This document shows, piece by piece, positions 53,356 through 62,829 of a stretch of 64,000 bases of DNA. The notes under the pieces were generated by a model. That model worked only from the letters and a program-made list of their open reading frames with translations. It was not told the origin of the DNA and ran no database searches. The translations under genes were made by a program, and so were the position numbers. The stretch covers positions 10,143-74,142 of the forward strand of contig JBBRKS010000002.1 of NCBI GenBank assembly GCA_038231775.1. The letters are read 5' to 3'. Each line of letters starts with the position of its first letter. Position 1 is the first letter of the stretch. The DNA comes from Stagnihabitans sp038231775. Lineage in GTDB: Bacteria; Pseudomonadota; Alphaproteobacteria; Rhodobacterales; Rhodobacteraceae.

Positions 53356-53464
53356 GCCGCGCGCCCAACCAGCATCCTTGACCATCGCCGGGCCAAAGCC
53401 CCCGGTTTTCCAGCGCAAGAATTGTTACTGCGGCGGCAACAATGCGCCGTCTGACGCTGTTGTG

Positions 53465-53494
53465 TTGGCATTCCCCCTTAAAACCATGTAGAAT
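53465..53494 (+). promoter_or_regulatory. Candidate sigma-70 promoter for tolQ
   Basis: TTGGCA (53465-53470) is followed after 18 bases by TAGAAT (53489-53494), about 45 bases before the tolQ ATG. Both boxes are close to consensus. Transcription would begin near 53501. Confidence 0.5.
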
Positions 53495-53539
53495 CACAGC
53501 TAACAGGGGCAAAAGACCCCAAGAAAAAGAGCAGGCGTC

Positions 53540-54235
53540 ATGGACCAGACTACACTTGCGGCAGCGCCGGGGATTGATTTCTCCCTGATCGCTCTCTTCT
53601 TGCGCGCAACCGTTACGGTGAAAATCGTCATGACGGGGCTGATGCTTATGTCCTTTTGGTCATGGGCGATCATCATTCAAAAACACATCCTGTTCCGCGC
53701 CGCCCGGCTTGAGGCTGCGGTGTTCGACAGGGCGTTCTGGTCGGGTGAGCCGTTGGACGAGTTGTTCGAAAAGATCGGCAGCCAGCCGGAAGGACCGTCG
53801 GAAAAGATATTCTCGTCGGGCATGCTGGAGTGGCGGCGCAGCCACCGGCAGGATGGCGGGTTGATCGCAGGCGCGCAGGCCCGCATCGACCGGGCCATGG
53901 ATGTGGCCATCGGCCGGGAATCTGAACGGCTGAACAAGGGGTTAAGCTTTCTGGCCACCACCGGGTCAACCGCGCCCTTCATTGGCCTGTTCGGTACGAT
54001 CTGGGGCATCAAGCACTCTTTTGAACAGATCGCCATCAGCCAGAACACCAACCTAGCCGTCGTGGCCCCCGGCATTGCTGAGGCGCTGTTGGCGACCGGC
54101 ATCGGTCTGGTCGCGGCCATTCCGGCGGTTGTGTTCTACAACAAGCTGAACTCTGACAGCGAACGCATCCTTGGCGGCTACGAGGCGTTTGCCGACGAAT
54201 TTGCCACCATCCTGTCACGCCAGCTGGACGCCTGA
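53540..54235 (+). CDS. tolQ: Tol-Pal system inner-membrane protein TolQ
   Basis: The 231-residue protein has three membrane segments (about 14-45, 135-160 and 170-200) and the conserved FLATTGSTAPFIGLFGTIWGI and APGIAEALLATGIGLVAAIPA motifs of the TolQ/ExbB family. With TolR it uses the proton gradient to energise TolA. It starts at ATG 53540 and is followed after 3 bases by tolR. It belongs to the envelope-constriction system needed at cell division. Confidence 0.95.
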   Translation: MDQTTLAAAPGIDFSLIALFLRATVTVKIVMTGLMLMSFWSWAIIIQKHILFRAARLEAAVFDRAFWSGEPLDELFEKIGSQPEGPSEKIFSSGMLEWRRSHRQDGGLIAGAQARIDRAMDVAIGRESERLNKGLSFLATTGSTAPFIGLFGTIWGIKHSFEQIAISQNTNLAVVAPGIAEALLATGIGLVAAIPAVVFYNKLNSDSERILGGYEAFADEFATILSRQLDA

Positions 54236-54238
54236 TCC

Positions 54239-54709
54239 ATGGGGGCCGGGGTCATCAAATCGGGCGGTTCGGGCGGCAGACGCCGCAGGCACCGTGGCCG
54301 CGCCGCCGCGATGAGCGAGATCAACGTCACGCCGTTTGTCGATGTGATGCTGGTGTTGCTGATCATCTTCATGGTGGCCGCACCGCTTTTGACAGTCGGG
54401 GTTCCGGTCAAGTTGCCCGAAACGGCAGCCAACGCGATGCCGACCGAACAGGAAGAGCCGCTGACGATAACGCTGACCGCCGACGGTCTGGTTCTGGTGC
54501 AGAACACCGAAGTGGGCGACGCCGAGCTGATCCCCAAGCTGAAAGCCATCGCGGCGGAACGCAAGTCCGACAAGGTCTTTGTACGGGCCGACGGGGCTGT
54601 GGCCTATGAACGCGTGGCGCAGCTGATGGGTGCGCTGAATGCGGGCGGGTTCAACAATATCGGGCTTGTGACCGATCCGGGCGGGCCCAAATTCGGCGGC
54701 AGCAACTAG
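54239..54709 (+). CDS. tolR: Tol-Pal system protein TolR
   Basis: The 156-residue protein has a basic N-terminus, one membrane segment (FVDVMLVLLIIFMVAAPLL) with the proton-relay aspartate in PFVDVML, and a periplasmic domain like TolR/ExbD. It starts at ATG 54239, 3 bases after the tolQ stop. The arginine-rich first 24 residues are long for TolR. tolA follows. Confidence 0.95.
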   Translation: MGAGVIKSGGSGGRRRRHRGRAAAMSEINVTPFVDVMLVLLIIFMVAAPLLTVGVPVKLPETAANAMPTEQEEPLTITLTADGLVLVQNTEVGDAELIPKLKAIAAERKSDKVFVRADGAVAYERVAQLMGALNAGGFNNIGLVTDPGGPKFGGSN

Positions 54710-54718
54710 GTCCGTGGC

Positions 54719-55990
54719 ATGAAAAAGGGCCTCACCTTTTCGGGCATCGGGCATCTGGGCCTGATCGTTTGGGCGCTGATTGGCGGCTGGTTCGTCTGGA
54801 CCACTGACACGCCAGAGGTGCAGGTCGCCCAGGTCTCGCTGATCACGACCGCAGAGTTTGATGCGCTGACCTCGGCGGCACCCAAGGTCACCGACACTGC
54901 GCCGACGCCGACACCGCAGCCCGCCACGTCGCAAACGCCCAAGCCCGCCGCAAAGCCAGAGGTGGCAAAGCCTGCACCCGCCAAGCCGCAACCGCCCAAG
55001 CCGGAAACCCCCGCACCAGAGGTGCCCAAGCCCGACGCGACCGAGCCATTGCCGACGCCAGAGCCGAAACCGGAGCCTGACCCGACGCCCACGCCCGATG
55101 CGACGACCCACGACACCCCGGTTGAGCCGCCGCCAGTCGCGCCGCCTGCCGATATGCCGCAACCGGTTCCGGTGCCGTTGTCGGACCAAAAGCCGGTCCC
55201 GCGCCCGGCAACCCGGATCGCATCGACACCGGTGCAACCCACCGACCAGCCCAAAGTGGCGGATGTGCCGACACCGGCCCAGACAGAGGCACCAAAGCCG
55301 GACGCAAAGCCTGAGCCCGCTCAGCCACCCGCCGCCCCACCAGAGACTGTGACGGCTGTGACGCCTGACGCCAAACCCACGACCGACACCGCCCCGCAAC
55401 TGGCCCCCACGACCAGTCCGCGCCCGGTCGCACGGCCCAGACCTGCCGCGACGCCCGCGGCACCGCCTGCCGCAAAACCCGCCGCGACCGACACTGCGAC
55501 AGCCTCCACCACGACCGATGCGCAACCTTCTGACCAATCGGCCTCTGACCAGTCTGCCGCTGATCAGGCAGCGATTGATGCGGCGCTGGCTTCGGCCACC
55601 GCACCTGACACCGCCCCCGCACCGTCAGATTCGCAATCTGGAACCGGGGGGACGGGCGATCAGCCAATTGGTGCCTCTTTGAACTCGGGTGAGATCGACA
55701 ATCTGCGCCACGTCATCGGGCCCTTGTGGAACATCGGCTCGCTTTCGACCGAGGCCACGCAAGTCACCGTGACGATGCGCGTGAAACTTAGTCAGGACCA
55801 AAGGGTCCTGTCGGTTGAGATGGTCGATTTCGCCGGAGGTTCCCAAGCCGCCGCCCAACAGGCGTTCGAGGCTGCGAAACGCGCCGTCTACCGGGGTGCG
55901 ACGGTCGGTCTGGGCCTGCCGCCGGACAAGTACGACACCTGGAAATCCATGCTATTTACCTTTGACACCAGCAAGGGGCGGCTGCGCTGA
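54719..55990 (+). CDS. tolA: Tol-Pal system protein TolA
   Basis: The 423-residue protein has an N-terminal membrane segment (SGIGHLGLIVWALIGGWFVW), a very long Pro/Ala/Lys-rich central domain and a C-terminal domain of about 110 residues (LRHVIGPLWNIGSLSTEATQVTVTMRV). TolA bridges the inner membrane to TolB/Pal. The middle is richer in proline and threonine than the helical TolA of E. coli, as is usual in alphaproteobacteria. The ATG at 54719 lies 9 bases after the tolR stop. Confidence 0.93.
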   Translation: MKKGLTFSGIGHLGLIVWALIGGWFVWTTDTPEVQVAQVSLITTAEFDALTSAAPKVTDTAPTPTPQPATSQTPKPAAKPEVAKPAPAKPQPPKPETPAPEVPKPDATEPLPTPEPKPEPDPTPTPDATTHDTPVEPPPVAPPADMPQPVPVPLSDQKPVPRPATRIASTPVQPTDQPKVADVPTPAQTEAPKPDAKPEPAQPPAAPPETVTAVTPDAKPTTDTAPQLAPTTSPRPVARPRPAATPAAPPAAKPAATDTATASTTTDAQPSDQSASDQSAADQAAIDAALASATAPDTAPAPSDSQSGTGGTGDQPIGASLNSGEIDNLRHVIGPLWNIGSLSTEATQVTVTMRVKLSQDQRVLSVEMVDFAGGSQAAAQQAFEAAKRAVYRGATVGLGLPPDKYDTWKSMLFTFDTSKGRLR

Positions 55991-56025
55991 TGCCCGTAAC
56001 CCTTTCCTTCCGCCATGAGGACCGA

Positions 56026-57351
56026 ATGACACATCGCCATTCCCTTTTCCAAGCTATTGCCCTGTGCCTTGCCGTTCTGGCAGGCCCGGTTGCGGCACAG
56101 ACCGAACCGCATATCACCTTCACCGACCCGGTGATTGAACCGATGCCCTATGCGGTGCCCGATTTTGTCGCCGCAAACGGTGAGGCGGGTCAGGCGGCAC
56201 ATGATCTGGCGCGGGTCGTCGCTGACGATTTGTCCGGGACCGGATTGTTCCGCGAAATTCCTGCGACGGCCTATATCAGCGGGATCTCCAGCTTTGATGC
56301 GCCGGTTGCCTACAACGATTGGCAGGCGATCAACGCGCAGGTGCTGATCACAGGGTCGGTGCAGTCGTCGGGCGGCAAGCTGGTGGTCAAGTTCCGCATG
56401 TATGATGTCGCCTCGGGTCAGGCGCTGGACAAGGGGTTGCAGTTCACCGGATCGTCCAAGGGCTGGCGGCGCATGGCGCACAAGGTGGCGGATGCCGCCT
56501 ATAGCCGCATCACCGGTGAGGGTGGCTATTTTGACAGCCGCGTGCTGTTCGTGTCGGAAAGTGGCCCCAAGGATGCGCGGCAAAAGCGCCTTGCCGTCAT
56601 GGATTATGACGGTGCGAACGTGCAGTACCTGACGGACAGCAGCTCCATCGTCCTTGCGCCGCGCTTTTCCCCCACCGGCGACCGCATCCTGTTCACCTCG
56701 TATGCCACAGGGTTTCCGCGCATCTATGTGATGAACACCGCCGATCTTTCGACCCGCGTGCTGGAAGAACAGCCCGGTTCGATGACCTTCGCGCCGCGCT
56801 TTGCCCCGGATGGGCGGACCGTGGTGTTCAGTCTGGAAAAGGATGGGAATTCGGACATTTACACGTTGAACATCGACACCGGCGCCTTGAAGCAGTTGAC
56901 CAATGCGCCGTCGATTGAAACAGCGCCCTCGTTCAGCCCGGATGGCAGCCAGATCGTGTTTGAAAGCGACCGTTCGGGTGCGCAGCAGATTTACATCATG
57001 CCCGCCAGTGGCGGAGAGCCGACGCGTCTGTCCGCCGGCAAGGGCAAATACGGCACCCCGGTTTGGAGCCCGCGCGGCGACCTGATCGCCTTTACCAAGA
57101 TTGCCGATGGCCGCTTTTACATCGGCGTGATCCGGCCTGACAGCACGGAAGAGCGTCTTTTGACCGCCTCGTTCCTGGATGAGGGTCCGACCTGGGCCCC
57201 GAATGGCCGCGTGATCATGTTCACCCGGGAAAGCGAAGGCGCTACCGGTTCGGCCAATCTGTATTCGGTCGACGTATCGGGGCGCAATCTGCATCAGGTG
57301 CCAACACCCGGTTCCGCCTCTGACCCGTCCTGGTCACCACTTCTGCCCTGA
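56026..57351 (+). CDS. tolB: Tol-Pal system beta-propeller protein TolB
   Basis: The 441-residue periplasmic protein has a signal peptide (cleavage near residue 24, AGPVAAQ), an N-terminal domain (LVVKFRMYDVASGQAL) and the six-bladed propeller repeats (RFSPTGDRILFTSYATG, SFSPDGSQIVFESDRSG). It binds Pal and TolA. ATG 56026 is preferred for its GAGGA site; ATG 55990, in the tolA stop overlap, is an alternative. Confidence 0.95.
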   Translation: MTHRHSLFQAIALCLAVLAGPVAAQTEPHITFTDPVIEPMPYAVPDFVAANGEAGQAAHDLARVVADDLSGTGLFREIPATAYISGISSFDAPVAYNDWQAINAQVLITGSVQSSGGKLVVKFRMYDVASGQALDKGLQFTGSSKGWRRMAHKVADAAYSRITGEGGYFDSRVLFVSESGPKDARQKRLAVMDYDGANVQYLTDSSSIVLAPRFSPTGDRILFTSYATGFPRIYVMNTADLSTRVLEEQPGSMTFAPRFAPDGRTVVFSLEKDGNSDIYTLNIDTGALKQLTNAPSIETAPSFSPDGSQIVFESDRSGAQQIYIMPASGGEPTRLSAGKGKYGTPVWSPRGDLIAFTKIADGRFYIGVIRPDSTEERLLTASFLDEGPTWAPNGRVIMFTRESEGATGSANLYSVDVSGRNLHQVPTPGSASDPSWSPLLP

Positions 57352-57434
57352 CCAGTGTGTTGCAGCCGGTTAACAGTCGGCGTCAAAGATGATATGTTGC
57401 CTGCAATCGAGCCATAAAGAATAAGGAAATCCCC

Positions 57435-58004
57435 ATGCCCGCCCGCTTTGCCGTTCCTTTTAAAGTTTTGCTGATCATCTCGGCCCTTGCCTTGTCAGCC
57501 TGCCGCAACCCTGACCGCTTTGGCGGTGGCGTCGGCGGGGATGGTGGAGCGAATGGCGCCAACGGTGCCAATGGCGCTGGGGGGCTGGGCACCAACGGGG
57601 TGGCCACCTCGGGTCTTGGCGATCCGTCCAACCCGGCCTCGGTCGCGTATTTCAACCAAAGCGTCGGCGACCGGGTGCTGTTTGTCGTGGACCAATCCAC
57701 TTTAACCGATGTGGCCCGCGCCACCCTGAACGGTCAGGCGCATTGGCTGCAGTCCAACCCGGAATATGCTATCATCGTGGAAGGCCACGCGGATGAACAG
57801 GGAACCCGCGAATACAACATCGCATTGGGCGCGCGGCGTGCCGATGCCGTCAGGAACTACCTGATCAGCCAGGGTATCTCCGGTGCGCGGATGCAGACGG
57901 TTTCTTATGGCAAGGAACGCCCGATTGCGATCTGTTCGGACGAAAGCTGCTATTCGCAGAACCGCCGCGCCGTGACGGTGCTGTCGAACGGCTCGGGGAC
58001 CTAA
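57435..58004 (+). CDS. pal: Peptidoglycan-associated lipoprotein Pal
   Basis: The 189-residue lipoprotein has a lipobox LSAC (Cys23), a Gly/Ala/Asn-rich linker (GANGANGANGAGG) and the C-terminal OmpA-like domain with the peptidoglycan motif GHADEQGTREYNIALGARRADAV. It anchors the outer membrane to peptidoglycan and binds TolB. The linker is a short tandem repeat. AAGGAAA precedes ATG 57435. Confidence 0.95.
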   Translation: MPARFAVPFKVLLIISALALSACRNPDRFGGGVGGDGGANGANGANGAGGLGTNGVATSGLGDPSNPASVAYFNQSVGDRVLFVVDQSTLTDVARATLNGQAHWLQSNPEYAIIVEGHADEQGTREYNIALGARRADAVRNYLISQGISGARMQTVSYGKERPIAICSDESCYSQNRRAVTVLSNGSGT

Positions 58005-58008
58005 GGAT

Positions 58009-58857
58009 ATGATGCGCTGGCTGGTTGCCCTTGCCTTGCTGCTGCCCTTGCCTGCCACGGCGCAGGATGCGCAGTCGCTTGCCGATGTGAAGGCCGAGCT
58101 GGGACAGCTGGCCGCACAATTCCTGACCTTGAAACAAGAGCTTGTAACCACCGGCGCCGCCAGCAATGGCATTGCCGGTGGCGACGCCCTGCAACGGATG
58201 GACGCGATCGAGGCTGCACTGACAAGGCTGACCGCCAAGACCGAGGCGGTCGAACACAAGGTCAACGCCGTGGTCAGCGACGGCACCAACCGGATCGGCG
58301 ATATCGAGTTTCGCCTGTGCGAGTTGACCAAGGGCTGCGATCCGTCCAGCCTGCCCGCCACCCTTGATCTGGGCAACATGGCGAAGGGTGCCGCTGCGGC
58401 TGCACCTGCCACGTCGCCTGTCACATCGCCCACCACGTCTCCCGGTGCGGATGCCAGCAGCGGCGTGGAACTGACGATCAATGAAAAAGCAGATTTTGAC
58501 CGGGCCAAGGGGGTGCTCGATTCCCGTGACTTTCCTGGCGCCGCGGACCTCTTTAAGGCCTATGCCCAATCCTACCCGGGTGGCCCATTAGTGCCGCAAG
58601 CTGACGTGTATCGTGGCGATGCCCTAAGCCAGACCGGTGATACCGCCAACGCGGCGCGCGCCTATCTGGATGCTTTTTCTGCCAATCAGGCCGGACCCTT
58701 GGCCGGGCAGTCTTTGACCAAGCTGGGGCAGGCCTTGGGCAAATTGGGTCAGGGACCAGAGGCTTGCGTCACGCTGGCCGAGGTTGGCAAGCGCTTCCCC
58801 GGTTCGGCGGATGACGCCAATGCCAAGGCTGCGATGGCGGTTCAGGGCTGTCGTTGA
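58009..58857 (+). CDS. cpoB: Tol-Pal accessory protein CpoB (YbgF)
   Basis: The 282-residue periplasmic protein has a signal peptide (cleavage near residue 19, LPATAQ), an N-terminal coiled coil (LADVKAELGQLAAQFLTLKQEL), a low-complexity Pro/Thr/Ala linker and C-terminal TPR-like repeats (FDRAKGVLDSRDFPGAADLFKAYAQSYP). CpoB coordinates Tol with peptidoglycan synthesis. ATG 58009 (or 58012) follows pal by 4 bases. The stop overlaps the tilS start. Confidence 0.92.
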   Translation: MMRWLVALALLLPLPATAQDAQSLADVKAELGQLAAQFLTLKQELVTTGAASNGIAGGDALQRMDAIEAALTRLTAKTEAVEHKVNAVVSDGTNRIGDIEFRLCELTKGCDPSSLPATLDLGNMAKGAAAAAPATSPVTSPTTSPGADASSGVELTINEKADFDRAKGVLDSRDFPGAADLFKAYAQSYPGGPLVPQADVYRGDALSQTGDTANAARAYLDAFSANQAGPLAGQSLTKLGQALGKLGQGPEACVTLAEVGKRFPGSADDANAKAAMAVQGCR

Positions 58858-60074
58858 CCGACCTTCCCGCCCGGTTTCTGGCCGGGTTGGGGCCGAACGG
58901 GGCATTTGGACTTGCAGTATCGGGCGGCGGCGATTCCATGGCGATGCTGCATCTGGCCGTTGCGGCAGGGATACGACCGGCGATTGTCACGGTCGATCAC
59001 GGGCTTAGGGCCGAATCTGCGGCAGAGGCGGCCTTGGTGGCGCGGGTGGCTGCGGATTGCGGCCTGACCCATGACACCTTGCTGTGGCAGGGCTGGGACC
59101 AGCGCGGAAACCTGCAAGACGCCGCCCGCAAAGCGCGCCGCAGGATGATTGGCGCATGGGCGGTGTCGCGCGGGATTTCCAGCGTTGCCTTGGGCCACAC
59201 GCAAGACGATGTCGCCGAAACCTTCCTGATGCGCCTTGCCCGTGGGGCGGGCGTCGATGGCCTGACAGCCATGTCGCGTCACTGGTCCGAGGGCGGCATC
59301 ACATGGACTCGCCCGTTACTGGACATCCCCCGGGCAGACCTAAGGGACTGGCTGACGCGCCGTGGTTTGACTTGGATCGAAGACCCGTCAAACGCCATGC
59401 CACGCTATGACCGCGTCAAGATGCGGCAGGCGCAGCCGGTTCTGGATCAGCTTGGGTTGCGCACGGCGCGTTTGGCCGACGTGGCGGCACATCTGGCGGA
59501 TGCGCGGCTGGCCCTTGATGCGCTGGCCGATCATTGGGCCCCTTTGGCATTGACCGAACAGGCAGGGTCCGTGATGATCTCTGCCGACCTTTGGCAAGCA
59601 CCGGTCGAAACCCAACGGCGGCTGATCCAGCGCATTATCCTGTGGATCGCCCCCGCAGCCTATGGCCCGCGTGGACCGCAGGTGACAGAGGTGCTTCGAC
59701 GGCTGGTACTGGGTCAGGCGGCGACTTTGGCGGGTCTTCGGTTCATGTCAGGCCCAACAGGGATGCGCGCCCTGCGGGAAAGCAAGGCCGCAGCCCCGCG
59801 CTGCGCTGCCACCAAACTTTGGGACGGGCGTTGGCACATCAGCGGAGATTTGCCCGCAGACGCTGAACTGGGCGCACTTGGTGCGGCGGGCCTTGCGCAC
59901 TGCCCGGACTGGCGCGAAACCGGTTTGCCACGGGCTGTGCTGCTGGTCTCTCCGGCGGTTTGGCTGGCGGATCGGCTGATTGCCGCCCCGTTTGCCGGGT
60001 TTGGGACCAAAGACTTTGCTGCAGAACCGCTGCAACCCCTCGTGACAGTCAACACAGACGCGTTATCGCATTGA
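58854..60074 (+). CDS. tilS: tRNA(Ile)-lysidine synthase
   Basis: The 406-residue enzyme has the PP-loop SGGGDS (23-28) and LGHTQDDVAETFLMRLARGAGVDGL, characteristic of TilS. It converts the wobble cytidine of one tRNA-Ile to lysidine so that AUA is read as isoleucine. The start is a TTG at 58854 that overlaps the cpoB stop (TTGA). The order cpoB-tilS-ftsH is common in this group. Confidence 0.92.
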   Translation: MTDLPARFLAGLGPNGAFGLAVSGGGDSMAMLHLAVAAGIRPAIVTVDHGLRAESAAEAALVARVAADCGLTHDTLLWQGWDQRGNLQDAARKARRRMIGAWAVSRGISSVALGHTQDDVAETFLMRLARGAGVDGLTAMSRHWSEGGITWTRPLLDIPRADLRDWLTRRGLTWIEDPSNAMPRYDRVKMRQAQPVLDQLGLRTARLADVAAHLADARLALDALADHWAPLALTEQAGSVMISADLWQAPVETQRRLIQRIILWIAPAAYGPRGPQVTEVLRRLVLGQAATLAGLRFMSGPTGMRALRESKAAAPRCAATKLWDGRWHISGDLPADAELGALGAAGLAHCPDWRETGLPRAVLLVSPAVWLADRLIAAPFAGFGTKDFAAEPLQPLVTVNTDALSH

Positions 60075-60152
60075 ACCGGCCAAATGAATGTCTATCTTAT
60101 ATGCCAAAGCGGCACGCCTGCGTCAGGCAACCCGCGCTTAAGGGAGTTCCAG

Positions 60153-62054
60153 GTGGGAAACGCGCGTAATATTGCATTCTGGGTGATTTTGCTGGTGCTG
60201 GTGCTGGCACTGTTCAACCTGTTCAACAGCACGAACAACTTCACGGCCCAGACTGTTTCTTACTCTGACTTCATTGCCCGGGTGAACGCCGGCGATGTGA
60301 AGTCGGTGACGTTGGACGGCGAACAGATCAAGGTGACTGCCAAAGATGGCAGCCACTACATCTCTATCCGCCCGGCTGGTGAACAGGTGACTGACCGCCT
60401 GCTCAGCAAAGGCGTCGATGTTCGGGCCGATGCGCAGGAACAGTCGGGCCTGATGACCATTATCACGGCATGGTTGCCGTTCATCCTGCTGATCGGGGTG
60501 TGGGTTTACTTCATGAACCGGATGCAGGGCGGCGGGCGTGGCGGTGCAATGGGCTTTGGCAAATCGCGCGCCAAGCTGCTGACCGAAAAGCAAGGCCGCA
60601 TCACGTTTGACGACGTGGCTGGCATTGACGAGGCCAAGGAAGAGCTTGAGGAAATCGTTGAATTCCTGCGCAATCCGCAGAAGTTCAGCCGTTTGGGCGG
60701 CAAAATCCCCAAAGGCGCGCTGCTGGTCGGCCCGCCCGGTACAGGTAAAACCCTGCTGGCCCGCGCCATTGCCGGTGAGGCGGGTGTGCCTTTCTTCAGC
60801 ATTTCAGGCTCTGACTTTGTCGAGATGTTTGTCGGTGTCGGTGCCTCGCGCGTTCGTGACATGTTTGAGCAGGCGAAAAAGAACGCGCCCTGCATCGTGT
60901 TCATTGATGAAATCGACGCTGTGGGCCGTGCGCGCGGTGTCGGTATGGGCGGTGGCAATGACGAACGCGAACAGACGCTGAACCAGTTGCTGGTCGAGAT
61001 GGACGGGTTTGAGGCGAACGAGGGCGTCATCATCGTCGCTGCCACCAACCGCAAGGACGTGCTGGACCCGGCTTTGCTGCGTCCGGGTCGTTTTGACCGC
61101 CAGATCCACGTGCCGAACCCCGACATCAAGGGTCGTGAAAAGATCCTGACTGTGCATGCCCGCAAGGTTCCGGTCGGCCCCGACGTTGATCTGCGGATCA
61201 TTGCGCGCGGTTGCCCCGGCTTTTCGGGTGCCGATCTTGCCAACCTTGTCAACGAAGCTGCCCTGATGGCCGCCCGCTTTGGCCGCCGTTTCGTGACGAT
61301 GGTTGATTTTGAACAGGCGAAGGACAAGGTCATGATGGGCGCTGAGCGTCGCTCGATGGTCCTGACCGATGAGCAAAAGGAAAAGACGGCGTATCACGAG
61401 GCGGGCCATGCTATCGTCGGCATCAACCTGCCGAAGTGCGACCCGGTCTATAAGGCGACGATCATCCCGCGTGGCGGTGCTTTGGGCATGGTGGTTTCTT
61501 TGCCGGAAATGGACCGCCTTCAGATGCACAAGGATGAAGGCAAGCAGCGCATCGCGATGGGTATGGCAGGCAAAGCGGCAGAGATCATCAAATATGGCGA
61601 AGAGGGCGTCTCCTCTGGTCCGGTGGGTGATATTCAGCAGGTGTCCAGTCTGGCCCGCGCGATGGTGATGCGCTGGGGTATGTCTGACAAGATCGGCAAC
61701 ATCGACTATTCCGAAGCGCATGAAGGCTACAACGGGGCGACTGGCGGCTTTTCAGTCTCGGCTGAGACGAAAATGCTGATCGAGGTTGAGGTGAAGTCGC
61801 TGATCGACGAAGGTTATGCCACCGCTCGCCGCATCCTGACAGAGCAAAGCGACGCGTTTGAGGCTTTGGCGCAGGGCCTTTTGGAATATGAAACCCTGAC
61901 GGGTGAGGAAATCCGCAAGGTGATCGCTGGCCAGAAGCTGGACAGCGGCGATGACAAGCCGTCGTCTGGAGGCGGGGCGACGTCGATCCTGTCGATCCCC
62001 AAGACCCGGGCCAAAGCGGTCAAGCCGGGGATGGAACCGGAGCCGTCGGTTTGA
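60153..62054 (+). CDS. ftsH: ATP-dependent zinc metalloprotease FtsH
   Basis: The 633-residue membrane protease has two membrane segments (about 10-24 and 103-121), an AAA domain with Walker A GPPGTGKT (193-200) and FIDEIDAVG, the second region of homology ATNRKDVLDPALLRPGRFD, and the zinc site HEAGH (415-419). It degrades membrane and short-lived regulatory proteins. The start GTG 60153 is chosen because GGGAG lies 6 bases before it and the N-terminus then matches other FtsH proteins. The stop overlaps the next gene. Confidence 0.96.
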   Translation: MGNARNIAFWVILLVLVLALFNLFNSTNNFTAQTVSYSDFIARVNAGDVKSVTLDGEQIKVTAKDGSHYISIRPAGEQVTDRLLSKGVDVRADAQEQSGLMTIITAWLPFILLIGVWVYFMNRMQGGGRGGAMGFGKSRAKLLTEKQGRITFDDVAGIDEAKEELEEIVEFLRNPQKFSRLGGKIPKGALLVGPPGTGKTLLARAIAGEAGVPFFSISGSDFVEMFVGVGASRVRDMFEQAKKNAPCIVFIDEIDAVGRARGVGMGGGNDEREQTLNQLLVEMDGFEANEGVIIVAATNRKDVLDPALLRPGRFDRQIHVPNPDIKGREKILTVHARKVPVGPDVDLRIIARGCPGFSGADLANLVNEAALMAARFGRRFVTMVDFEQAKDKVMMGAERRSMVLTDEQKEKTAYHEAGHAIVGINLPKCDPVYKATIIPRGGALGMVVSLPEMDRLQMHKDEGKQRIAMGMAGKAAEIIKYGEEGVSSGPVGDIQQVSSLARAMVMRWGMSDKIGNIDYSEAHEGYNGATGGFSVSAETKMLIEVEVKSLIDEGYATARRILTEQSDAFEALAQGLLEYETLTGEEIRKVIAGQKLDSGDDKPSSGGGATSILSIPKTRAKAVKPGMEPEPSV

Positions 62055-62827
62055 GCGTAGGCGAAAACAAAGACTGGAACCCCGAAACCTACGCAAGGTT
62101 TCGGGGTTTGCGTTTGCGGCCCGCGCTGGATTTGCTGATGCAGGTGGGCGGGTTGCCGGACGGCGATATCGTCGATCTTGGCTGTGGCGATGGCGCCGCA
62201 GCAGGTCCGTTGCGGCATCGCTATCCAAAGCCTCTTTTGGTCGGCGTTGACACCTCGCCCGCGATGCTGGCCAAGGCCAAAGGCTATGGTGCGCTGATCG
62301 AAGCGGATGCAGCCGTGTGGAAAGTTGAACGCCCGGTGGCCATGATCTTCTCAAACGCCGCTTTGCACTGGTTGGCGGACCATGCCACCCTGATGCCCCG
62401 CCTTGCTTCCATGCTTGCCCCGGGTGGCGTTCTGGCTGTACAGATGCCGCGCCAGTATTTCGCCCCCTCGCACCGGTTTCTGCGTGACATTGCGGCAGCC
62501 ATGTTCCCGGACCGCTTTGATTTTGTTCACTATGAGCCGCCTGTCATGCCCGCACAGGGCTATTGGCAGATTCTACGGCGTCTGGGCGAGGTGCAGGCGT
62601 GGGAGACGGAATATCTGCAACACCTTGACCCGACCGACGCAATGCATCCGGTTCATGCCTTTACCCAATCAACCGCCATGCGCCCCTTTGTCGACAAGAT
62701 GACGGGTGCCGAGGCGCTGGCCTACGAAGCGGCCTATGATCAGGCGGTCAGCGCGGCCTATCCCTTGCTGCTGGATGGATCGTGCCTGATGCCGTTCCGC
62801 CGGGTGTTCTTTACGTTGAAAGTCTGA
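62051..62827 (+). CDS. tam: Trans-aconitate 2-methyltransferase-like methyltransferase
   Basis: The 258-residue class I SAM methyltransferase begins DWNPETYARFRGLRLRPALDLL, has motif I DLGCGDG, NAALHWLADH and the MPRQYFAPSH segment seen in Tam proteins. It would methylate trans-aconitate, a by-product that inhibits aconitase. The start is a TTG at 62051 overlapping the ftsH stop (TTGA). The MOSC gene follows by 2 bases. Confidence 0.85.
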   Translation: MSVGENKDWNPETYARFRGLRLRPALDLLMQVGGLPDGDIVDLGCGDGAAAGPLRHRYPKPLLVGVDTSPAMLAKAKGYGALIEADAAVWKVERPVAMIFSNAALHWLADHATLMPRLASMLAPGGVLAVQMPRQYFAPSHRFLRDIAAAMFPDRFDFVHYEPPVMPAQGYWQILRRLGEVQAWETEYLQHLDPTDAMHPVHAFTQSTAMRPFVDKMTGAEALAYEAAYDQAVSAAYPLLLDGSCLMPFRRVFFTLKV

Positions 62828-62829
62828 CC

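Noticed and set aside
54215..55537. 440-residue Gly/Arg-rich minus-strand frame opposite tolR/tolA
   Set aside because: Low-complexity translation of the Pro/Ala-rich tolA complement; not a real gene.
57540..57610. Tandem repeat in pal as a possible CRISPR or phase-variation tract
   Set aside because: The repeats are in frame as a Gly/Asn/Ala linker and are imperfect; they are best explained as a flexible protein linker.
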